This document shows positions 30,527-36,972 of a DNA stretch of 37,234 nt, in pieces (position 1 is the first letter of the stretch; every line of letters starts with the position of its first letter). The notes beneath the pieces were generated by a model, which saw only the letters and a list, made by a program, of their open reading frames with translations, was not told the origin of the DNA and did not search any database. A program made the translations under genes and the position numbers. Source of the DNA: a virus; IMG/VR virus record IMGVR_UViG_3300047481_000473, positions 1 to 37,234 of that record, one strand, 5' to 3'.

Positions 30527-30834
30527 TACGCCTCTACTCTGAAGTCTAGGCTACCGCTAAAAGCGATAGGCTTACCTTTCTCGTTAGTTTCGTTGCCAGC
30601 AACAAGTTTCACGCTCTTGCGTGGTGTTAATTCTTGAACTTTTGCCTTAATGTATTTCTTTCCAGCAGACGCATTTTTCCATGCGCTTACAGAGGCTATC
30701 TCAGTTATTTCATTGGGAGAACCCATTTCATCAACTGCGACCCTACACAAACAAATCGTGGCGAGCCATGCGCCACCGCGCTCTTTGTTCAAGGTCAGGT
30801 CTGCCTTGAAACGCTTATTTACTTTTCTTGCCAT
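30526..30834 (-). CDS. Hypothetical protein
   Basis: 102 residues with basic start (ARKVNKRFKADLTL) and alternating strands (AWLATICLCRVAVDE, EITEIASVSAWKN, KYIKAKVQELTP, SGSLDFRVEA). A good ribosome site AAGGAGAGCAA precedes the ATG. It may be a small beta-sheet DNA-binding protein. No family named. The gene is followed by two tiny coupled ORFs. Confidence 0.6.
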   Translation of the reverse strand: MARKVNKRFKADLTLNKERGGAWLATICLCRVAVDEMGSPNEITEIASVSAWKNASAGKKYIKAKVQELTPRKSVKLVAGNETNEKGKPIAFSGSLDFRVEA

Positions 30835-30871
30835 TTGCTCTCCTTGTCTAGACTTGCGGATTAGTGCTTAT

Positions 30872-30905
30872 CCTACTACTTGTTGCTTGGAAGCCCAATA
30901 GTAGG
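30872..30905. repeat. Inverted repeat between minus-strand genes
   Basis: CCTACTA (30872-30878) and TAGTAGG (30899-30905) form a 7-bp stem, with an inner GCTT/AAGC stem at 30885-30894. It lies between the gene ending at 30934 and the gene starting at 30834. It could be a weak terminator or operator for the downstream minus-strand genes. No U-run. Confidence 0.5.
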
Positions 30906-30933
30906 GAAGCGTGTCGTCAATATCGGGTTTGAA

Positions 30934-31089
30934 TTAAGATAACTCCCTTGCGAAGTAATTGGCTTTGTAGTTTATATCTCCATAGGTATCTCTAAGCCAC
31001 TCGTCTGCTAAGGCTACCGCTTCCTCAGGGGTTTCAGCAACCCACTCACTTTCCATAACGATTTTGGTTTGAACCCCGTAGCGTTTCAT
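30934..31089 (-). CDS. Hypothetical 51-residue protein
   Basis: A minus-strand ORF starting eight bases after the stop of the 196-residue gene. It begins with strand KRYGVQTKIVMESEWVAE, then an acidic helix (TPEEAVALADEWLRDTYG) and ends NYFARELS. This strand-helix pattern is common in small phage proteins of about 50 residues. No clear ribosome site; translation may depend on the upstream gene. Function unknown. Confidence 0.6.
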   Translation of the reverse strand: MKRYGVQTKIVMESEWVAETPEEAVALADEWLRDTYGDINYKANYFARELS

Positions 31090-31096
31090 TTGAGGC

Positions 31097-31687
31097 TTAC
31101 CAACTTGCTCTGTAAATAAAAGAATAGTCGTCTTTATTCGTTAATAAGGAATTAACTAGTTCAACTGTATATTCAAGGTCTTTGTAATAGTATTCATCTT
31201 TCTCAGCACTACCGAAAAAGAACCCTGTGGTCGGTGCTAGTGGGTCTAGTGTGTCCTCTAACTTTGTATTTGATTTCTCACTTTGCCGTTTCATACTATC
31301 AACAATAAGTTTCATAATGTCCTCAGAGTTTTCTCCGTCTAACTTATGAACATAATCGGCTTCTATTGGCTTGGTAGCATTGTGCCTATTGGCTAACGCT
31401 TTAACGCACTCATCTCTAAGTTCAATTAACTTCTCAGCACTTACATATATTTCTTGGCACTCATCTACACCATTGGCACACTCACGAACGAACCAACCAT
31501 GAATAGCATTAGCCTTGCGCCAGTATCCAACTTGTGATTTAACCATTATGTTTCCATAATCGCTCTTTGGCAAATTATCCATTTCTGCGGTTTCCAGTAT
31601 TGCTTGGTATTTCTTTGGGTCGTCTTTTTTGAAAGCGTCTGATGATGATATATACTTTTCAGCATATAGATACATGTCTAGCCCCAT
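31097..31687 (-). CDS. Conserved phage protein of unknown function (MGLDMYL type)
   Basis: 196 residues. MGLDMYLYAEKY at the start and GYWRKANAIHGWFV near 55-68 are the two signatures of a family found in many phages and plasmids, with the WRKAN-IH block the most constant. No function is established for it. The ribosome site GAAGGAAAACAA resembles that of the MoxR-like gene (AAAGGGAAAACAA), suggesting a similar translation signal across the minus arm. Confidence 0.75.
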   Translation of the reverse strand: MGLDMYLYAEKYISSSDAFKKDDPKKYQAILETAEMDNLPKSDYGNIMVKSQVGYWRKANAIHGWFVRECANGVDECQEIYVSAEKLIELRDECVKALANRHNATKPIEADYVHKLDGENSEDIMKLIVDSMKRQSEKSNTKLEDTLDPLAPTTGFFFGSAEKDEYYYKDLEYTVELVNSLLTNKDDYSFIYRASW

Positions 31688-31711
31688 TTGTTTTCCTTCT
31701 CTCTGTGTAGT

Positions 31712-31951
31712 CTATTCGTATAAATAGAATAGATAGTCTGCTATTACATCTAACTCATGCTTTATCTCAGCATGGTCAGAATACTTTTCTTGTAGGTCGG
31801 CAAGGTGCTTACGCATTAACTTGCCATAATACTCACGATTACTAGCGGTCTGCTTCTGCTCTGTAATTAGATAAGTCGCATTTTCATTGGCTTCTGTTTC
31901 AGGGGAATAGCAAGCCTCGCACTCGTTAATATCGTGGTTTTTACAATTCAT
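31712..31951 (-). CDS. Hypothetical protein
   Basis: 79 residues. The N-terminus has three Cys and a His (CKNHDINECEACYSPE), a probable zinc site. It is followed by a long helix (GKLMRKHLADLQEKYSDHAEIKHELDVIADYLF). It overlaps the previous gene by 11 bases. Small zinc-helix protein; role unknown. Confidence 0.6.
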   Translation of the reverse strand: MNCKNHDINECEACYSPETEANENATYLITEQKQTASNREYYGKLMRKHLADLQEKYSDHAEIKHELDVIADYLFYLYE

Positions 31952-32129
31952 CTAGTTTGACTACTTCCTGTGCTATATACCTAACATTGGTGTTGTCGGG
32001 CATAATCTCGTTTGGCTCATAATACATAAAATCTGTATCCGCTTCAAGTAGTGCTTCCTCTTTACTATCTGCTTCAATACTTAAATAGTAAATATGTCTT
32101 TCCTCTCGGCTAATATGAAATAAAGGCAT
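31941..32129 (-). CDS. Hypothetical protein
   Basis: 62 residues with a strand-helix start (PLFHISREERHIYYLSIEADSKEEALLEAD), similar in layout to many short phage proteins with a repeated sheet and helix. The C-terminus is acidic. It overlaps the next gene and lies 12 bases after the previous. Function unknown. Confidence 0.58.
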   Translation of the reverse strand: MPLFHISREERHIYYLSIEADSKEEALLEADTDFMYYEPNEIMPDNTNVRYIAQEVVKLDEL

Positions 32130-32141
32130 GGGCGAATACTC

Positions 32142-32381
32142 TCACAACTCTCTCGTAAGTTCATCTAACCTCTCCGACCTGCCTCTCTCTTTTTCTCTCC
32201 TCTCTAACTCAGTTTTCCTTCTTATTGCTTCTGCTTTCTCATAAAAGTTCTGCCAGCCTTTAACGCCTTTCATAAGTTCGTTGTTTTTAATTATTGCGCT
32301 TTGCTTAAATCTGTTGTAAATCCCCACTCCAATTAAGGTTATGGTAATTGAACCTGCTATTGTCGTAATTGTTTCTATCAC
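32142..32381 (-). CDS. Small membrane protein with coiled-coil tail
   Basis: 79 residues. The N-terminal helix ETITTIAGSITITLIGVGIYNRF (about residues 3-25) is one membrane span; the rest is a charged helix rich in Arg/Glu (AIRRKTELERREKERGRSE). It starts at GTG within a GTGA overlap, after GAGGGTGG. Predicted topology places the helix tail in the cytoplasm. It could be a spanin- or Rz-like protein, but there is no outer partner and the host is Gram-positive, so this is uncertain. Confidence 0.55.
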   Translation of the reverse strand: MIETITTIAGSITITLIGVGIYNRFKQSAIIKNNELMKGVKGWQNFYEKAEAIRRKTELERREKERGRSERLDELTREL

Positions 32382-32575
32382 TTTCCACCCTCAACCTTTA
32401 CTATGCCCTTTCCGTAGAGCGTTTGGTTTGTTTGTGTTGGCAAGCCTATTCTGTGTGATAAGGCTAAGAGATAGGGAAGTGATAAGCCTAATAGAGTGGA
32501 AGTATTAGGCTTATCAAATAGGGTGAGGCGTGGCAGATAACTATACGAAGGGAATAAGCCACGCCTCACTTTCAT
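32378..32575 (-). CDS. Hypothetical 65-residue ORF overlapping strong hairpins
   Basis: The frame links the VWA gene (TAATG) to the membrane-protein gene (GTGA), as expected of a real coupled gene. The product is Leu/Pro/Ser/Thr-rich (YSYLPRLTLFDKPNTSTL, then LGLSLPYLLALSHR) and matches nothing known. However, two perfect hairpins of 13 and 12 bp lie inside it. So the stretch may be a structured RNA and the frame chance. I list it with modest confidence. Confidence 0.4.
   Translation of the reverse strand: MKVRRGLFPSYSYLPRLTLFDKPNTSTLLGLSLPYLLALSHRIGLPTQTNQTLYGKGIVKVEGGK
32481..32515. repeat. 13-bp perfect inverted repeat
   Basis: GATAAGCCTAATA (32481-32493) and TATTAGGCTTATC (32503-32515) are perfectly complementary around a 9-base spacer. 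On the transcribed minus strand this makes a very stable stem-loop. It is followed on either side by related partial copies (GATAAGGCTAAG at about 32457). It is not followed by a U-run. Confidence 0.85.
32523..32569. repeat. 12-bp perfect inverted repeat
   Basis: GTGAGGCGTGGC (32523-32534) and GCCACGCCTCAC (32558-32569) are perfectly complementary with a 23-base loop. It starts seven bases after the end of the 13-bp inverted repeat. The pair of stems covers most of the 89 bases next to the VWA stop codon. They may protect the 3' end of the upstream mRNA or control the next gene. Confidence 0.85.
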
Positions 32576-34494
32576 TACCGAGCGACCTTTAGTTTTGACT
32601 TAGTTATATCCCTCGCTACTTGAACTAAGTCTGTGGGTTTTGTAATCGCTCGGAAGTATTTAGCGTTATGTTTGTATCTGTTAATATCATAATACGATTT
32701 GTATTCTTGATATTTAGTTTCATTTATATCTTTGGTGGCTTCCGCTACTGCCTCAGCATTGTTTTTATCTACCCACCTTAATTGGTGTTCACTCCATTGT
32801 TCGTAGGTCATGGCTACATCTAGCGTTCCTAGATACACCACAATACTTTCGACATCATTTTGGTTTAGGCGTTTGATAGTAGTATCACACGCTTCATCAT
32901 TAGCCCACTCGCCGTCTGTTAGGATAAACAATAACTTGGTCGGGGCGGTAGTTGCGTTGAATACTCGTTCGGCTTCCAGTAGCCCTTGATATGGGTCTGT
33001 GCCACCATTACTTTGTATCGCTCTAACTACATTTGGATTTGCTTTTTCGTCAGCACGATAGAGAGTTCGGCTATTGTGGTTGAAGGAATAAATTGCTACT
33101 TTCCCATTTATTCTTTCTACTGCTCGCTTGATAGCCCATGCGCTTTCACACACCGACTTCATATTCCACATTGAGCCACTTCTATCTAATAGGATTACTG
33201 CTTCTATATCCGTATTATCTGAATTGAACTCCCACCTATCGAATACTCGATTAAGGTTATTTATATCTCGCTTCATGGCTCGACCTATGTTAAGCCTACC
33301 ACTTGGAGTTTCTTGTTCCCATGAAGGGTCGGCTTCTACTCGTAATCTTTCCAATTCGTCAGCGAAGCGTTTTGCTACGCCACGCATTTCAGTAGTTGGA
33401 GTTGCGTTATGAGTTAGTCCTGCCTTTGGTAATGAGTTTCTGTGTGAGGCTTTGCTTATTGCTTTTTGCGTATTCTTTAACTCGTTCTTTACATCTTTGG
33501 AGTTAATTATCTTTTCTAACTTCTGCTTCAGCAATTCCTTTTCGTTATCAGATAGTCCAGCGTTAATATCTTTGCTATCTAATTCGGTATTAGGATTTAA
33601 TTCCTCGCCTTTACCTTTATCTGCGCCTTCCCCATTTAGTTGTGGGTCAGTTTCAGATTTACCTTTTGCCATATCTTGTAAGCGTTGTTGCTCACGCTTT
33701 CCCTCAGGTCTGCCCTTGTCCATACTTGGTCGTGATACGCATGTTTTGGTTTCAGGTAGTTGAAGGTTGCCGTTGATTATCTGCCCTAATCTTTCGATTA
33801 GAGTTTTAGCAATAGCGTAATCGTCGGGGAATACGAGTGTTCGATATTTATTTACTATATCGGTAATTTCTATTGCTAGTGGTAATCCATATTTACGAGA
33901 GAATAGATTTCCTGTGATTTCACGCCACTCTATATCTACATATTTTCTACCCACCATAATTGGGTAAGCGTCTGCCCACTCATCTTTTGGTCGGTCTAAT
34001 AGATATTGAAGTGTTGTTGCTTCTAGGAATATACGAGTGCTTGGATACTTTGTTGTAAGTAAAGTTTCAATTCTCGCTTCCTCTAATACATTGAAAGACT
34101 TTCCGTAATTGTTAATCTTAGCCCATTGAGTTATTTCACTTGAACTTCTTGGTGAATATAATACATGAGCAAGTTCATGGTAATTAAGTCCATGAAGCGA
34201 TACGAGTGAGGCTTCATCTACTTCATCTATTAAGTCAGAATTGAAGTAGATATTTTTGCCGTCAGACCACGCCCCTGTTGGCATGGCTTCTTTGTATTCC
34301 TCGTTCTCGACTACATGGCAAGTAATTTCATTACCTACCAATATGCGGTCTGCCTTTGTATATACATTGGCAATACTGTTGAGTTCAGCAATATGTTGTT
34401 GCTTCTCATCATGGCGTTCTGATAACTCCTCAGGAGTTTCGTTCCATAATTGACGGAACTCCATATCTAATAATTCAGAGTTTTTGAACTTCAT
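32575..34494 (-). CDS. VWA-domain protein with HELAH motif, CobT-like layout
   Basis: 639 residues. The N-terminal part has HELAH at 106-110 (HExxH, a zinc-peptidase-type motif) and FNVLEEARIETLL, the layout of CobT and related MoxR partners. A polar, Lys/Glu-rich linker covers about 240-320. The VWA domain near 430-600 has an intact MIDAS: DRSGSM (437-442), NGGTDP near 497 and LTDGEW near 525. Such proteins work with MoxR-type AAA+ ATPases as metal-insertion or remodelling complexes. It is coupled by TAATG to the ATPase gene. True CobT would need a DUF-specific C-terminus that I do not see. Confidence 0.82.
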   Translation of the reverse strand: MKFKNSELLDMEFRQLWNETPEELSERHDEKQQHIAELNSIANVYTKADRILVGNEITCHVVENEEYKEAMPTGAWSDGKNIYFNSDLIDEVDEASLVSLHGLNYHELAHVLYSPRSSSEITQWAKINNYGKSFNVLEEARIETLLTTKYPSTRIFLEATTLQYLLDRPKDEWADAYPIMVGRKYVDIEWREITGNLFSRKYGLPLAIEITDIVNKYRTLVFPDDYAIAKTLIERLGQIINGNLQLPETKTCVSRPSMDKGRPEGKREQQRLQDMAKGKSETDPQLNGEGADKGKGEELNPNTELDSKDINAGLSDNEKELLKQKLEKIINSKDVKNELKNTQKAISKASHRNSLPKAGLTHNATPTTEMRGVAKRFADELERLRVEADPSWEQETPSGRLNIGRAMKRDINNLNRVFDRWEFNSDNTDIEAVILLDRSGSMWNMKSVCESAWAIKRAVERINGKVAIYSFNHNSRTLYRADEKANPNVVRAIQSNGGTDPYQGLLEAERVFNATTAPTKLLFILTDGEWANDEACDTTIKRLNQNDVESIVVYLGTLDVAMTYEQWSEHQLRWVDKNNAEAVAEATKDINETKYQEYKSYYDINRYKHNAKYFRAITKPTDLVQVARDITKSKLKVAR

Positions 34495-35861
34495 TAGTTA
34501 ATCGCCTCACTTGTAATTACTTCAATAGTTGTTTCCTCTAATTGAGTTTGAGGTATCGCTATTTCAATATCTAAGTCTTGGCAGATATTTACTTTGTGTG
34601 TATCGCATACTAACTTAACTGCGTTGCGTTCATGTATATCGAACTTATTTGTATAACTGTAAAGTGCGTATTCGATACCGAATTGCTTTGCGTTTCTTAC
34701 TAGCGATACTAACGAACGAGTTGATATTGGAGTTGTAATTTCCTCGTTCTCAAATTGAGTTCGTAGTTGATTAGCCATTGTAATTAGCGCATTTGATTTT
34801 AATAACTTGCGTTCGATAGATACTTCATAAGGGAACTCTAATACATGGTGGAAGCGGTCTTTCCATGCTTGGTTCATTGGTCGAGTGCCACGATAGTTAG
34901 GGTTCATATCGCCCACGATTAGTAGGTCGGTGTGAGCCTTAATTACTTCGCCACCATTATCCATTAGTTGTATTTCTCGTCTATCGTCTAATAGTGAGAA
35001 TAATACTGTTGATACTCGTTCAGGTATGAAGTTGATTTCGTTAAGTAGTAATACACCACCATTACGAACTATCTCGCTAACTGCGCCGTCTTGCCACTTA
35101 AAGTGTCCGTCTGCGGTTGGTATCCACTTGCCGAATAATTGGCTTGCTTCTAATCCAATATGGCTAGATACATTGTAGTAGCGATACCCTCTCGCACTTG
35201 CGTAGGCGATAACACTCATGGTCTTACCACTTCCAGCATGACCTTCGATAAGGATATTCTCATGGTTCATCATGGCTTTATCGTAAATATCGAACTCCTT
35301 AATTCCGCCGACTTTACGATTTACATATTCCTTACTCCATTTAATATCAGGAACTACTACCATTTCATTTATATTGCTAACTTCATAATTGGTAGCCCTG
35401 ATAGTTGGTGCGCTTTGATTAGTTGGTATTTCCATTACTGCGGATTTTTGTATAGGTTTGATAGCGACCCCATTTGAGTATCGCTTATCTACTAGGTAAT
35501 CATTGAGGCTCATATCGCCCTCGAATAGACGACCAATAAACTCCTCGACCACCTCTTTGTGAGATTTTTCTACGGATATTTCTTGGGCGGTATCTAGTGC
35601 GGAAGTAGCACGAACACCTAGATTAGTGAATTGGTTTTGAGCGACCAATTCCATATCCCTGCCTGTAATTACTACGGCGCATGGTGATTTAGTTATTGGT
35701 GCGGTAGGTAGGTTTTCTACCTCTGTCTTACGCCATGTCTGTCCTCGACCTCGTTCACCTGTAAAAGTGCGGTGGAGTATGGACACATCATTGGAAGTAG
35801 GGAACACGATAGTTTGAAGTCGTGCCTCTGCTTCCTGTGTTTCTATACATATTGCGAGCAT
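34494..35861 (-). CDS. MoxR/CobS-like AAA+ ATPase
   Basis: 455 residues. A roughly 180-residue N-terminal region precedes the AAA+ core: Walker A GHAGSGKT (207-214), LFGKW then FKWQDGAVSEIVRNGG, Walker B-like VLLLNEIN near 275, LLDDRREIQL, and sensor VGDMNPNYRGTRPMN near 310. This WQDG...NEIN...DDRR order is that of MoxR/CobS ATPases. It is expressed with the VWA gene. Homologues called CobS occur in cyanophages too. A cobaltochelatase role is not shown, as no CobN-like subunit is present. RBS AAAGGGAAAA and TATATA (35877) lie upstream. Confidence 0.86.
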   Translation of the reverse strand: MLAICIETQEAEARLQTIVFPTSNDVSILHRTFTGERGRGQTWRKTEVENLPTAPITKSPCAVVITGRDMELVAQNQFTNLGVRATSALDTAQEISVEKSHKEVVEEFIGRLFEGDMSLNDYLVDKRYSNGVAIKPIQKSAVMEIPTNQSAPTIRATNYEVSNINEMVVVPDIKWSKEYVNRKVGGIKEFDIYDKAMMNHENILIEGHAGSGKTMSVIAYASARGYRYYNVSSHIGLEASQLFGKWIPTADGHFKWQDGAVSEIVRNGGVLLLNEINFIPERVSTVLFSLLDDRREIQLMDNGGEVIKAHTDLLIVGDMNPNYRGTRPMNQAWKDRFHHVLEFPYEVSIERKLLKSNALITMANQLRTQFENEEITTPISTRSLVSLVRNAKQFGIEYALYSYTNKFDIHERNAVKLVCDTHKVNICQDLDIEIAIPQTQLEETTIEVITSEAIN

Positions 35862-35876
35862 TTGTTTTCCCTTTCG

Positions 35877-35909
35877 TATATACCCATTTGGGTAAGGGCG
35901 ATACTATCG
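35877..35909 (-). promoter_or_regulatory. Promoter/operator of the MoxR-like gene
   Basis: On the minus strand TATATA (35882-35877) is a good -10, 15 bases before the ATG at 35861. Directly upstream are two small palindromes: TACCCA-TT-TGGGTA (35881-35894) and CGATA-C-TATCG (35899-35909). Both could bind a repressor dimer over the promoter. No clear -35. Confidence 0.5.
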
Positions 35910-36139
35910 AATAACACCATTGGAAGCAACGAGAGCGCAAGCGTGTCGGGTCGGGGCGCAAGCACTCATCTCTCTCTGCCTATATATAGAGGGGGAAGGG
36001 GCTTATATCTGCTAGGTAGGGCAGGGAGAGCGTGTAGGAGTGGCTGTGCGCCTATGACCTCTCTCTGCTTGTGGGCAGTAGCCGAATTGGCATGCGCTTT
36101 GACCCTTGTCGGATCGATTAGCTTCTATCTGTGGGTCTT

Positions 36140-36172
36140 ATTACTCTCATTTGCGCCCCATTACTCTCATTT
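36140..36172. repeat. Tandem 20-bp repeat
   Basis: ATTACTCTCATTT occurs at 36140-36152 and again at 36160-36172, 20 bases apart. Each copy is followed by GCG-rich DNA (TGCGCCCC and TGGCG). Two direct copies so close in a non-coding segment suggest protein-binding iterons or a duplicated promoter element. Confidence 0.65.
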
Positions 36173-36176
36173 TGGC

Positions 36177-36200
36177 GTTTTGTCAAGGATAGGACAAAAC
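36177..36200. repeat. 8-bp perfect inverted repeat
   Basis: GTTTTGTC (36177-36184) and GACAAAAC (36193-36200) with an 8-base loop. It lies immediately after the tandem repeat. No U-run on the minus side. An operator or processing hairpin are both possible. Confidence 0.7.
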
Positions 36201-36209
36201 TGAGCGCGA

Positions 36210-36283
36210 GTTTGTGTTGGGTAGCAGCTTTAGCTGCTTCTGCTTGTCTTTTTCAGGTAGTGGGTGGGTGGGTCAACACAAAC
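36210..36283. repeat. 10-bp inverted repeat enclosing an inner hairpin
   Basis: GTTTGTGTTG (36210-36219) pairs with CAACACAAAC (36274-36283). Inside are AGCAGC/GCTGCT (36223-36238) and a G-rich run GGTAGTGGGTGGGTGGG at 36256-36272 that could form a G-quadruplex. GTTTGTGTTGG also occurs at 32430-32440. The right arm lies just past the stop of the 39-residue ORF, so on the minus strand it could act as a terminator without a U-run. Confidence 0.7.
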
Positions 36284-36286
36284 AAA

Positions 36287-36406
36287 TTACTCCTCGAACT
36301 CAACAGGAGGTTGTTGGCCCCACTCTGGGGTTCTTGCGCCACACATTACACAGGTTACTTGGCCGTCCATATCTAAATCAAACTCGCATTTTGCTTGGCA
36401 TTTCAT
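36287..36406 (-). CDS. Small zinc-finger peptide (39 aa)
   Basis: A minus-strand ORF of 39 residues with four Cys (MKCQAKC at the start, then VTCVMCG). CxxxC plus CxxC is a plausible zinc knuckle. The rest is acidic (VEFEE end). AGGA stands nine bases before the ATG, and the gene starts 34 bases after the previous stop. Short, but the four Cys and acidic tail favour translation. Confidence 0.55.
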   Translation of the reverse strand: MKCQAKCEFDLDMDGQVTCVMCGARTPEWGQQPPVEFEE

Positions 36407-36439
36407 GTGTGGTAATCCTATCTCTCTGTATAGCGTTAA

Positions 36440-36661
36440 TTACCAACGCTCTGTTGTTAGCCCTCTTTTGCCTACATAGAAGTGTCCGTCGCTTCTGTTA
36501 GGCCTCTCAGGTGTGGGGCCACCTTCATCACAAGGCTGGCAGAAATATACATTTCCATACTTAATGCTAGGCCTCGTATATATAACATCTTTGCTTTGCC
36601 CACAACGGGGACATGCGTGGGAAGGAACAACCTTCCCCATTGAGGGCTCGGCTCTAGACAT
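36440..36661 (-). CDS. Zinc-ribbon protein
   Basis: 73 residues. CPRCG near 17 and CQPCDEG near 41 make a zinc ribbon around a beta segment (VIYTRPSIKYGNVYF). The Gly/Pro-rich tail is basic. It overlaps the previous gene by eight bases. Possibly a nucleic-acid or protein adaptor; no family named. Confidence 0.65.
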   Translation of the reverse strand: MSRAEPSMGKVVPSHACPRCGQSKDVIYTRPSIKYGNVYFCQPCDEGGPTPERPNRSDGHFYVGKRGLTTERW

Positions 36662-36881
36662 TGGTTTCTGATAACTCCTTCGTGTATTCCTCTATCTTTT
36701 GGGTCAATACTTTACGGCGTTCTTGCTTGTAGAGGACAATACCGAACTCTAACTGGTCGCGCAACTCTGTGGCTTCGTCAATAGTAAGATTAACAACTGG
36801 ATTGCCGTCTATACGAAATAGGATTGGCTCTCCCCTTGTGTATTCGTCTATTGAGATTGATAGGCTTGGCTTACTCACCAT
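36654..36881 (-). CDS. Hypothetical protein
   Basis: 75 residues from the ATG at 36881, chosen because GAGAGG lies seven bases before it; a GTG at 36911 extends the frame but overlaps the small upstream gene. It begins with strands SLSISIDEYTRGEPILFRIDG, then helix TIDEATELRDQLEFGIVLY and a basic end. A typical small phage alpha/beta protein, unnamed. Confidence 0.58.
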   Translation of the reverse strand: MVSKPSLSISIDEYTRGEPILFRIDGNPVVNLTIDEATELRDQLEFGIVLYKQERRKVLTQKIEEYTKELSETNV

Positions 36882-36972
36882 TTGCCTCTCTTTCTTTTCT
36901 GCGTTGCTCACCGAGTTCGCGCCATGCGTTTAACTCGATTTCTAGTATTTCCTGCTCTATATCTCTATCCAT
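36871..36972 (-). CDS. Hypothetical 33-residue peptide
   Basis: Minus-strand ORF that follows AAGGAGAAGGG, a strong ribosome site, and overlaps the previous gene by eight bases and the next by 11. It encodes a charged helix (DIEQEILEIELNAWRELGEQ, then RRKEREANGE). Coupling at both ends supports it. It may be a helical regulator or oligomer; nothing more can be said. Confidence 0.6.
   Translation of the reverse strand: MDRDIEQEILEIELNAWRELGEQRRKEREANGE

Larger units (their letters stand above)
35862..36286. promoter_or_regulatory. Gene-free control region upstream of the MoxR/VWA operon
   Basis: 425 bases without a convincing gene on either strand, richer in G and C than the coding DNA. It holds a likely minus-strand promoter, a TA-rich operator-like stretch, a 20-bp tandem repeat, two hairpins and a G-rich run, each listed separately. 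It would contain the promoter for the minus-strand genes leftward, and perhaps an origin or packaging-related element. The polypeptides possible in this stretch are poor in composition and lack ribosome sites. Confidence 0.6.

Noticed and set aside
32986-33763. Plus-strand ORFs inside the VWA gene
   Set aside because: Antisense shadows of a well-supported 639-residue gene, with Ser/Phe-rich composition typical of complementary-strand translation.
34494-35861. Calling the ATPase CobS with certainty
   Set aside because: The motif order is shared by all MoxR-type ATPases and there is no CobN-like chelatase subunit in the window.
35772-36501. Plus-strand ORFs of 71-143 residues (35772, 36131, 36214, 36264)
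   Set aside because: They are mutually overlapping, Cys/Leu/Ser-rich without domains, lack ribosome sites and partly shadow minus-strand genes.
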